Shown one piece after another: positions 41,738 to 48,433 of a stretch of 64,000 nucleotides of DNA (its first letter is position 1; each line of letters opens with the position of its first letter). The notes under the pieces were generated by a model, which was not told the origin of the DNA, ran no database searches, and saw only the letters and a list, made by a program, of their open reading frames with translations. The DNA comes from RYN-230 sp963713815 (GTDB taxonomy: Bacteria; Actinomycetota; Actinomycetes; Streptosporangiales; Streptosporangiaceae), in NCBI GenBank assembly GCA_963713815.1, contig CAVQNH010000007.1:1-64000 (forward strand). Reading direction: 5' to 3'. A program made the translations under genes and the position numbers.

Positions 41738-42202
41738 GTGAACCTGCTGACCGTGCACCAGCGGCTGTACGAGCGCAGCGGCGGCCGCCTCGGGCACCGG
41801 CTGATCCGCCTCCGGTTCCTGCTGCTGCGGACCACGGGCCGCCGGACCGGCCAGCCGCGCACGGTCACCCTGGCCTACGCCCGTGACGCTGCTGGCCCGG
41901 GCCGGGCTGGCCCCGGCCGGGCGGACGAGGACCGGGCGGACTACCTGCTCGTCGCCTCGAACAATGGCTCGGCGCAGCCGCCCGGATGGCTGCTCAACAT
42001 CAGCGCCGACCCGCACGTGCAGATCCAGGACGGGCCCCGGCGCACCGGGGCCACCGCCCGGATCGTCTCCCCCGGGGACCCTGGCTACGAGCGCCTGTGG
42101 CAGCTGGTGAACGACCACAACCATGGCCGCTACCGCGGCTACCAGGCGAAGACCAGCCGGCCGATCCCGGTGGTGGTGCTGACTCCCGGCCCAGAGTCCT
42201 AA
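41738..42202 (+). CDS. Deazaflavin (F420)-dependent nitroreductase family protein
   Basis: A 154-residue split-barrel protein of the Ddn-like F420-dependent family. Conserved parts are LLLRTTGRRTGQPRTVTLAY, NGSAQPPGWLLNISADPHVQ and PGYERLWQLVNDHNHGRYRGY, with the cofactor-binding Lys/Arg region close to the end (TSRPIPVVVLTPG). A short Gly/Pro/Arg insert (AGPGRAGPGRADED) interrupts the barrel. The GTG at 41738 lies 66 bp from the divergent sugar porter. F420 use is inferred from the family; no F420 biosynthesis gene is in the window. Confidence 0.85.
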   Translation: MNLLTVHQRLYERSGGRLGHRLIRLRFLLLRTTGRRTGQPRTVTLAYARDAAGPGRAGPGRADEDRADYLLVASNNGSAQPPGWLLNISADPHVQIQDGPRRTGATARIVSPGDPGYERLWQLVNDHNHGRYRGYQAKTSRPIPVVVLTPGPES

Positions 42203-42226
42203 CCACGGGGTCCTGACCGCGGGCTG

Positions 42227-42643
42227 CTAGCTCACCGGCTCCAGGATGATCACCGGGATCTGGCGGTCCGTCTTGGTCTCGTAGTCCGCGAAGCCGGGGT
42301 AGTCCCGCTTCTGCGCCGCCCAGATGCGCTCACGCTCCGCGCCCTCAGCGAGCCGCGCGGTGAACTCGGCCGTGCCGGTGCCGATCTCGGCACTCACCCG
42401 GGGGTTGGCCCGGAGGTTGTGATACCAGTCCGGGTTGGTCGGGGCGCCTCCCTTGGAGGCGAACACCGCGAGACCGTCCCCGGTGTCCTGGTACATCATG
42501 GGGTTGACCCGCGGCTGGCCGCTCCTGGCGCCGACGGTGTGCAGCAGCAGCAGGGGCGCCCCTTCGAAATTGCCGCCGACCTTGCCCCCGTTGGCCCGGA
42601 ACTCAGCGATGATCTTGCTGTTCCAGTCCTCGGCTTCAGTCAC
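42227..42643 (-). CDS. Deazaflavin (F420)-dependent nitroreductase family protein
   Basis: A 138-residue Ddn-like protein: MTEAEDWNSKIIAEFRANGG, then GGNFEGAPLLLLHTVGARSG, RVNPMMYQDTGDGLAVFASK and a typical NPDWYHNLRANPRVSAEIGT. It is the classical DUF385 nitroreductase form with better fit to the family than the neighbour at 41738. The GTG at 42643 has a GGGAGG site; longer frames upstream are repeat-derived. It converges with the other family member with 24 bp between stops. The substrate could be quinones, nitroaromatics or unsaturated lactones. Confidence 0.9.
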   Translation of the reverse strand: MTEAEDWNSKIIAEFRANGGKVGGNFEGAPLLLLHTVGARSGQPRVNPMMYQDTGDGLAVFASKGGAPTNPDWYHNLRANPRVSAEIGTGTAEFTARLAEGAERERIWAAQKRDYPGFADYETKTDRQIPVIILEPVS

Positions 42644-42657
42644 TGTTATTTCCTCCC

Positions 42658-42775
42658 GCTGTTGGGCTGCGCTGCTGGGCTGCACTGTTGGGCTGCCCCG
42701 TTGGGCTGCGCAGTCTGGTGTGCAGTTGTCTGGTGCGAAGTGGTGCGCAGTCGTCTGGTGCACTGCTGTTAGTGC
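42658..42775. repeat. Short tandem repeats before a divergent gene pair
   Basis: A unit like CTGTTGGGCTGC recurs four times (42658-42710), then CAGTCTGGTGTGCAGTTGTC and CAGTCGTCTGGTGCAC form a second set (42710-42765). The array separates the nitroreductase and the DUF5715 gene. Two GTTACTC copies, 22 bp apart, lie farther on near 42847 and 42869 and may mark the DUF5715 promoter. Confidence 0.65.
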
Positions 42776-42882
42776 ACTGATCCTGCCAACTCCCCGGGCA
42801 GCTCATACAGTCCCTCCCGGGAGGCCGGGGTGCACCGATGCCCTCTTGTTACTCACCGTTATTGACGTGTTACTCTTCGTCA

Positions 42883-43764
42883 ATGCGCGCTCATGGAACC
42901 GCGTCGTGCGCCGGACCGGACCTGACCCGGTACCGGGATGCCGTGGCCGATCTGCTGATCGAGATGGCCAGCCATACTGGCCCGGAAGATCTGGCCAAAG
43001 CGGAAAAGGTGCTCACCGAACGGCTGGCCGACGCGGAGTTCGCCCCGGTCCTGGCGGCCAGCCCCGAGGGCTGCCCGGCCGCTGTTGACCGGCTGCTCCG
43101 CGAGGTCCGCCATTATCAGCCCCAGGCCCGCAATTGCGCGGCCGACCTGACCGCCCATATCCGTATTCACCTGTTCGCCCTGATCGACGTCATGTGGTGG
43201 GGATCAACCCGGGCTTTCGTGACGGATTCGGATCTGCTCCACTCGGCTGAGCTCGCCGATCTCGAGCCGCTCCGCCGCCGCGGGGAACTCCATTTCCGCT
43301 ACCGCCGCCAGGCCCGGACGCTGCCGCTGCGCGCGGTGCGCGCGGCCGACCGCCGGCTGCGGCCCGGCCACACCCCGCGCACCGCGGGCCTGCGGTTCGC
43401 CCGGGCCCGGCGGGAAGCGGTCACCCTGCTCAACCAGCTGGCCGCCGACTTCGCCGCGGCCGCGCCGGGGGGTCCCCCGCTGTGGGTCACCAGCCTGGCC
43501 CGGAGCATCGAGCACCAGCGCCGGCTGCGCGCCCTCGGGTACACGGCCACGCTGCCCAGCGCGCATTGCGTCGGGTACGCGATGGATATCGAGATGTCCT
43601 GGTTCCGCCGGTTCGGCGTGGCCGGGGTGCTGGAAGGGCTGCTGCTGGAGCGCCAGCGGGCGGGGGAGGTCAACGCGATCGACGAGGGCCAGACCTGGCA
43701 TCTGTGCCTCAGCCCGGCCGCGGTAGCCGGCCCGGCCTGGCGCCAGCCGGCCCGGGCCCGGTAG
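42883..43764 (+). CDS. DUF5715 family protein, LAS-type metallopeptidase-like
   Basis: A 293-residue protein. The N-terminal half is helical (RYRDAVADLLIEMASHTGPE, NCAADLTAHIRIHLFALID). The C-terminal domain has the peptidase M15/VanY (LAS) pattern: LWVTSLARSIEHQRRLRALG, then SAHCVGYAMDIEM (S-x-H-x2-G-x-A-x-D; His and Asp would be zinc ligands) and a third His in GQTWHLCLSP. All three ligands of a D,D-carboxypeptidase or endopeptidase therefore appear present. No signal peptide is seen. ATG 42883 is used because the upstream part (from 42838) is Ser/Cys-rich and poorly biased. It is followed after 51 bp by an asparagine-synthase-type gene. Confidence 0.75.
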   Translation: MRAHGTASCAGPDLTRYRDAVADLLIEMASHTGPEDLAKAEKVLTERLADAEFAPVLAASPEGCPAAVDRLLREVRHYQPQARNCAADLTAHIRIHLFALIDVMWWGSTRAFVTDSDLLHSAELADLEPLRRRGELHFRYRRQARTLPLRAVRAADRRLRPGHTPRTAGLRFARARREAVTLLNQLAADFAAAAPGGPPLWVTSLARSIEHQRRLRALGYTATLPSAHCVGYAMDIEMSWFRRFGVAGVLEGLLLERQRAGEVNAIDEGQTWHLCLSPAAVAGPAWRQPARAR

Positions 43765-43815
43765 CCAGCCCGGCGGCGGTCGCCGGGAGCGTACCGGGCC
43801 TGCGGGGCTGACGCC

Positions 43816-45477
43816 ATGTGCGGCATCGCGCTGATCCACGGCCCGCGCCCGGACCGGGCGGCCTTCCGCCAGATGATCGGCTCGCTCGCCCCGCGCGGCG
43901 AGGTAGAGGAGACCCTGCTGACCGACCGGCTGCTGGCCGGCACCCAGCGGCTGCGCATCGTGGACGCCGAGCGTGCGGTCCAGCCCTTCACCTCGGCCGA
44001 CGGCCGGTGGGTGCTCTGCTACAACGGCGAGATCTTCAACTACCGGATGCTCCAGGCCGAGCTGACCAGCCTGGGCCACCGGCTGCGCACCGACAGTGAC
44101 ACCGAGGTGGTGCTGGAGGCGTTCCTGGAGTGGGGGGCGGGCGCGGTCAGCCGACTGCGCGGCGAGTTCGCGTTCGCCCTGGCCGACACCGCGGCCGACC
44201 GGGTTTACCTGGCCCGCGACCCGCTCGGGGTCAAGCCGCTGTACTGGTCCCGCCGGGACGGCTGCCTGCACGTGGCGTCGGAGATCAAGGCGCTGGCACC
44301 GTTCGGCGCCCCGGTCAGCGAGGTCCCGCCGGGGCATCACGGCTGGGCCGAGGGCGGCTGGGCCCAGGCTAGCTGGGCGGGGCCCGGCGGCCCGGACGCG
44401 GCCACCGGGCCGGCCCTGGAGCCGTACGTGGACCTGCTCCGGCTCGGCGACGGCCAGCCGCTGATCGAGGACGCCGACGAGGCCGCCAAGCTGGTCCGTG
44501 CCGCCCTGGAGGACAGCATCCGGGTCCGGGTGGACACCGGCCTGACCGTCGGCGTCATCCTCTCCGGCGGGCTGGACAGCACCCTGGCCCTGATGCATGT
44601 GCGGGAGATGCACCCGGACTGCGTGGCGTTCACCATCGGCGCCCCGGCCAGCGAGGACCTGTTGTACGCACGCCGCCTGACCGCTGACCTGGGCGTGCCG
44701 CACGAGGTGATCGAGGTCCGGCCCCGCGATATCCGGCTGGCCGACATCCGGGAGGCCATCCGGCTGGGCGAGCTCACCGAGTACGGCGACATCATCAACG
44801 AGGTGATCTCGGTCCCGCTGTTCCGGCGCATCCACCAGATGGGCATCAAGGTCGTGCTGTCGGGGGACGGCTCCGACGAGCTGTTCGGGGGGTACCCGAT
44901 GTACTTCCGGGCCAGCCCGGAACAGGCCCGGCGGCTGTTCCAGCACAAGATCCGCAACCTGTGCCGGACCGAGCTGCAGCGCCTGGACCGGGCGAGCATG
45001 GGTCACGGCACCGAGCTGCGCGTGCCGTTCCTGGACCTGTCCCTGGTGGAACTGGCCATGCGGCTGCCCCGCGGGCTCAAGCAGCGGGACGGGCAGGACA
45101 AGTGGATCCTCCGCGAGGCCTTCGCCGACCTGCTGCCCGACTACATCCGGCGGCGCCCGAAGGACATGATGTCCTACTCCTCAGGGCTGCACGAGCGGGC
45201 CCGGCTGTTCAAGCCGCTGTACCCGCGGCTGTACCGCTCGTCCGGCTACGGCCTGCTGGAACCGATGCGGCGGGACTTCGACACGGTCCTGGAGCGCTGC
45301 GGGCATGACCTGGACCGGGCCATCGCCGACAGCGCGGCGCGGCCCGACTACACCCTGGCCGAGCGGGCCCGGGACCTGGCCGGGGCAGCCCGGTGGAACG
45401 CGGTCCTGGCCGTGCGGGAACGGATCCCGGGCCGCTTATCCGCCCGCTCAGGCCCCGGCCTTGGGCGCCGGTCCTAG
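43816..45477 (+). CDS. asnB: Asparagine synthase (glutamine-hydrolysing)-type amidotransferase
   Basis: A 553-residue class-II glutamine amidotransferase. Cys2 (MCGIALIHGPRP) is the glutaminase nucleophile; CYNGEIFNYRMLQAEL and YLARDPLGVKPLYW complete that domain. The synthetase half has the PPi loop GVILSGGLDSTLALMHVREM (quoted as motif, residues about 245-264) and VLSGDGSDELFGGYPMYF. Between them is a Gly/Trp/Ala-rich stretch (HHGWAEGGWAQASWAGPGGP). It activates a carboxylate by adenylation and transfers ammonia from glutamine. Relatives make asparagine or amidate cell-wall diaminopimelate (LtsA type). Placement directly behind a LAS-type peptidase gene makes a wall role worth testing. Confidence 0.88.
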   Translation: MCGIALIHGPRPDRAAFRQMIGSLAPRGEVEETLLTDRLLAGTQRLRIVDAERAVQPFTSADGRWVLCYNGEIFNYRMLQAELTSLGHRLRTDSDTEVVLEAFLEWGAGAVSRLRGEFAFALADTAADRVYLARDPLGVKPLYWSRRDGCLHVASEIKALAPFGAPVSEVPPGHHGWAEGGWAQASWAGPGGPDAATGPALEPYVDLLRLGDGQPLIEDADEAAKLVRAALEDSIRVRVDTGLTVGVILSGGLDSTLALMHVREMHPDCVAFTIGAPASEDLLYARRLTADLGVPHEVIEVRPRDIRLADIREAIRLGELTEYGDIINEVISVPLFRRIHQMGIKVVLSGDGSDELFGGYPMYFRASPEQARRLFQHKIRNLCRTELQRLDRASMGHGTELRVPFLDLSLVELAMRLPRGLKQRDGQDKWILREAFADLLPDYIRRRPKDMMSYSSGLHERARLFKPLYPRLYRSSGYGLLEPMRRDFDTVLERCGHDLDRAIADSAARPDYTLAERARDLAGAARWNAVLAVRERIPGRLSARSGPGLGRRS

Positions 45478-45486
45478 CCCCCGGTT

Positions 45487-46173
45487 TTAGGCCCCGGGCT
45501 GGACGAGGGCCCAGACGACCTTGGCGGCCCGCTCGTCCGGCGCGGTAGCGTGCGGCTGGCGGCCCGGATAGTAGTAGCCCCAGCGGCTGCTTACCGCCTC
45601 CACCATTAAAAGGCCGCGGCCGGTCTCGCCGTCGTGGCTTACCTGGCCGGGTACCGGGGGGGCCGTGGCCCCGTCCCAGACCTCCGCCAGGACCTGCTGC
45701 CGGTCGGACGCGAGCCGCAGCCCCAGCGGCAGCTGCCGCCCCTCGGCGTCGTAGCCCGGGCCCTCCGTTACCGGGTCGGAGCACGCCCGGATCGCGTTGG
45801 TCATCAGTTCGGAGACGATCAGTTCCACGCTGTCGGCGAGCGCGGCCTGCCCCCACTCGGTGAGCACCAGCCGGGCGTGCAGCCGGGCGCACGGCACGGC
45901 GCCGGGCAGCGCGCCCAGCTCGAGCCGGGACTGGAGGGGCCACTGCGCGGGGCGGGCGGGATCCTCGCGGACCGTGGCGACCGGGCCGTAGTAGCCACCG
46001 GGGATGGCCAGACTGTGCTGGTCAGACGTGGCCAGGCCGGAGGAGCCGCCATAGGGGGCCGCGCCGAACCGGGTGTCCCGGGACAGGAAGCCGTACTGGC
46101 TGCCGGGGACGGGGAAGCCGGAGCGCGGTGCCGGGAATGGGCCGGTACCGGTCCGGGGCATCTCGCGGATCAC
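45487..46173 (-). CDS. ATP-binding anti-sigma/regulatory protein (HATPase_c_2)
   Basis: A 228-residue protein with a GHKL-type ATPase fold of the RsbW/SpoIIAB-like family. The N box is ADSVELIVSELMTNAIRACS and the glycine box is DGETGRGLLMVEAVSSRWGYY. The first 65 residues are Gly/Ser/Tyr-rich and disordered. Proteins of this type phosphorylate or bind anti-sigma antagonists, and in filamentous actinomycetes they form gene sets with XRE/DUF5753 and DUF397 proteins. That same set lies here, divergent to the XRE gene at 46383. Catalytic kinase activity cannot be judged, as the family also has pure binders. Confidence 0.85.
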   Translation of the reverse strand: MIREMPRTGTGPFPAPRSGFPVPGSQYGFLSRDTRFGAAPYGGSSGLATSDQHSLAIPGGYYGPVATVREDPARPAQWPLQSRLELGALPGAVPCARLHARLVLTEWGQAALADSVELIVSELMTNAIRACSDPVTEGPGYDAEGRQLPLGLRLASDRQQVLAEVWDGATAPPVPGQVSHDGETGRGLLMVEAVSSRWGYYYPGRQPHATAPDERAAKVVWALVQPGA

Positions 46174-46382
46174 CTCGCCGGAAATCGGATACCTCAGCGG
46201 TTAAGTACCGGCACCCTACGAATGCGGGCGCGTATCATGCGTCACAGCATTGTGCCCCAGCATGCATCAAGCTACGCCGTTGTGCAAGATGCCCAACCGT
46301 ATTATGCGAATCCCATTCTATCGCGCCGGGCCCGCCCGCACCACAGTCCTGCCACCCCATCCCGACCCGGAGGCACAGGAGC

Positions 46383-47240
46383 ATGGCCGCCAGTCCCAGC
46401 CCCACGATCCGACGCAAGCGGCTCGGCATCGAGCTCCGGCGCCTGCGCGAGCAAGCCCGCTTAACCTGCGAAGACGTAGGGCAGCGGCTCGACTGCTCGG
46501 GAACCCGGATCAGCCGGATGGAGACCGGCCGGATCAGCGTCCGGCCGGGGGACGTCCGGGAGCTGCTCGACATCTACGGGGTGCTCGGCGAGGAGTCCGA
46601 CGCGCTCGTCCAGCTGGCCCGTGAGGCCCGCCGCAAGGGCTGGTGGCACACGTACGGCCGGGTGCTGCCGACCTGGTTCGAGCCCTATATCGGCCTCGAG
46701 TCCGAGGCCGCGGCGCTGCGCGACTTCCAGTGCATGGTGGTGCCCGGGCTGCTGCAGACCAAGGAGTACGCGCGGGCCGTGCTGCGCACCGCGCCGACCG
46801 CCGGCCCGGCCGAGGACATCGACCGGCAGGTGGCGTTGCGGATGGACCGCCAGGCCACCCTGGACGAGGAGCAACCGCCCGACCTGTGGGTGGTGCTGAG
46901 CGAGAACGTGCTGCGCGCCCAGGTCGGCGGGCCTGACGTGATGCGCACCCAGCTGGGCCGGCTGATCGAGGTGGCCGGGCAGCCCACCGTGACGCTGCAG
47001 GTCCTGCCATTCGGCGCGGCCGCCCAGGTCCAGCCCATCAGCCCGTTCACCATTCTGGAATTCCCGCAGTCCGCCGATCCCGCGGTCGTGTACCTGGAGC
47101 ACCTTACCGGGAGTCTTTTCCTGGAGAATGAAGACGAGGTCCGGCGCTATATAGTGGTCTTCGATCACCTCCGTGCTGAAGCACTGGGCACGGGCCAATC
47201 CATCGACCTGATTGCGCAGGTGGCCAAGGGATTCAGTTAA
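46383..47240 (+). CDS. XRE-family regulator with DUF5753
   Basis: A 285-residue regulator with an XRE helix-turn-helix at about residues 12-68 (ELRRLREQARLTCEDVGQRL, DCSGTRISRMETGRISV) and the DUF5753 domain at about 95-275 (ARRKGWWHTYGRVLPTWFEP, FQCMVVPGLLQTKEYARAVL, LENEDEVRRYIVVFDHLRAE). It belongs to the WhiJ-like group of actinomycetes. Members act with small DUF397 partners in development and antibiotic control. The ATG at 46383 has CAGGAG 5 bp upstream. The DUF397 gene follows after 62 bp. Confidence 0.92.
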   Translation: MAASPSPTIRRKRLGIELRRLREQARLTCEDVGQRLDCSGTRISRMETGRISVRPGDVRELLDIYGVLGEESDALVQLAREARRKGWWHTYGRVLPTWFEPYIGLESEAAALRDFQCMVVPGLLQTKEYARAVLRTAPTAGPAEDIDRQVALRMDRQATLDEEQPPDLWVVLSENVLRAQVGGPDVMRTQLGRLIEVAGQPTVTLQVLPFGAAAQVQPISPFTILEFPQSADPAVVYLEHLTGSLFLENEDEVRRYIVVFDHLRAEALGTGQSIDLIAQVAKGFS

Positions 47241-47302
47241 TTTCCAGCGAGAACTAGTAAGGCTAGTAAGCAGAGATCTAGACCACACAAAGGAGGTGCG
47301 GG

Positions 47303-47515
47303 ATGACCCCCTCAGGCATCGACCTGTCCCGTGCCAATTGGCGTACGAGCAGCCATAGCGGTGGTAATGGCGGCCAGTGCGTCGAAGTCGCCCGGAACCT
47401 GCCCGGAGTAGTCGTGGTGCGCGACTCCAAGGCCAGGCAGGAAGGCACGCTCGTCGTCAGCCGGGCAGCGTGGGCTGGCTTCATTGCCAGCCTGAGAGAA
47501 CGTCCGCCCGGTTAG
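47303..47515 (+). CDS. DUF397 family protein
   Basis: A 70-residue DUF397 protein. The conserved core is ANWRTSSHSGGNGGQCVEVA, then VVVRDSKARQEGTLVVS and RAAWAGFIASLRE. It is a typical partner of XRE/DUF5753 regulators (whiJ-type modules), thought to bind the regulator and modulate it. AAAGGAGG lies 7 bp upstream of the ATG. A 9-bp tandem element (CTAGTAAGG, CTAGTAAGC) occurs at 47254-47271 ahead of it. Confidence 0.92.
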   Translation: MTPSGIDLSRANWRTSSHSGGNGGQCVEVARNLPGVVVVRDSKARQEGTLVVSRAAWAGFIASLRERPPG

Positions 47516-47641
47516 TGACTCACCGGCAGGCGTGACCATCGCAGGCCTGGACCCGGCCGTGAGCCTGGTCCAGGCTCGCGGTGGCGCCGTCATCGCGGCC
47601 TGCGGCTAGCTCCCGGCCGCGCGTCCGGGGTGGGCCGCGGG

Positions 47642-47980
47642 TTACTGCCCGGGATCGATCCGGGTCAGGACCCGGCCCTGCTCGGCGAGGTTGCGGCCCT
47701 GCTTGAGCTGCGTGTCGTGGATCATCCGCAGCGTCACGATGATCCCGTCCAGGGCCTGGCCCTGCTCCGCCAGGCTGTGCCCCTGCCTGACCTGGTCGTC
47801 GCGGAGCGCCTGGAGAAGCTGGCGCTGCGTCCCGAACGAAGTGCTCAGGTCGGCCACGTCCCGGTCCACCATCGCGAACAGGTCGGCGGCCCGGCGGCCC
47901 TCACACTGCGCCTCGGCCAGCGCGGCCACCTGAGCCTCGAGGCTCTCCAGCCGCTTACGGATCTCGTCGAATTCCTGCAC
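47642..47980 (-). CDS. Small coiled-coil protein
   Basis: A 112-residue protein from GTG 47980 (MQEFDEIRKRLESLEAQVAA), with GGAGG 6 bp upstream. Heptads run nearly the whole length: KRLESLEAQVAALAEAQ, then DRDVADLSTSFGTQRQLLQ, and two related segments GHSLAEQGQALDGIIVTLR and GRNLAEQGRVLTRIDPGQ. It resembles small actinobacterial coiled-coil proteins of unknown role. A longer frame upstream is Pro/Gly/Trp-rich and comes from the repeat region. Confidence 0.65.
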   Translation of the reverse strand: MQEFDEIRKRLESLEAQVAALAEAQCEGRRAADLFAMVDRDVADLSTSFGTQRQLLQALRDDQVRQGHSLAEQGQALDGIIVTLRMIHDTQLKQGRNLAEQGRVLTRIDPGQ

Positions 47981-47989
47981 CGCTCGCCT

Positions 47990-48337
47990 CCGGCCCTGGC
48001 TACCGGAACCGAGCTTAGGGCGAATCGGGCGGTGGGGTGGCCAGATCGGCCACCACGGGCCGCCAGTGGGGGCCGCCAGCGGGGCGCCGCCCACGGGGGG
48101 ACCGCCAGGACCGGACCCGCCAGCACGGACCACCGCCACGGGGGACCGCCAGCACCGGACCCGCCGCACGGGACCACCGCCGGCACCGGACCCGCCAGCA
48201 CAGGGCCGCCACCCACGGGACCGCCGGCGACGGCCGCCAGCACCGGCCGCGCTCACGGCCGGGACGGGCTGCGGAGCCGGGGCGCCGCGTCCACCGGTTA
48301 ATGGCGTGGCCGGGATGACAGGCGCGTTACTAAACCA
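47990..48337. repeat. GC-rich stretch with degenerate tandem repeats
   Basis: Between about 48045 and 48250 a unit like CCGCCAGCACCGGACCCG recurs at uneven spacing of roughly 15-31 bp. Both strands show long open but low-complexity frames (Arg/Pro/Gly), which are artefacts of the repeat. No gene is supported here; the promoter of the GH3 gene begins just after. Confidence 0.55.
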
Positions 48338-48365
48338 TTGACACTTTATTTCGGAATTATTTCCG
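48338..48365 (+). promoter_or_regulatory. Candidate promoter/operator of the GH3 gene
   Basis: TTGACA at 48338-48343 is a consensus -35 element in an AT-rich patch that stands out from its GC-rich surroundings. Just after it CGGAA (48352-48356) and TTCCG (48361-48365) form an inverted repeat with a 4-bp spacer. A clear -10 element at the right distance is not seen. A repressor bound here would block transcription of the GH3 gene, as expected for substrate induction. Confidence 0.35.
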
Positions 48366-48433
48366 GGTCAGGTTCTGGCCAGCCGTTTCCGCCAAATCTA
48401 TGTTGTGCGGGAACCCCTTGCCCCGGAGGCATC

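Noticed and set aside
42658..42775. Possible CRISPR array
   Set aside because: Units are too short (about 12-20 bp), abut without unique spacers, and no cas gene is near. The same holds for all other tandem arrays in the window.
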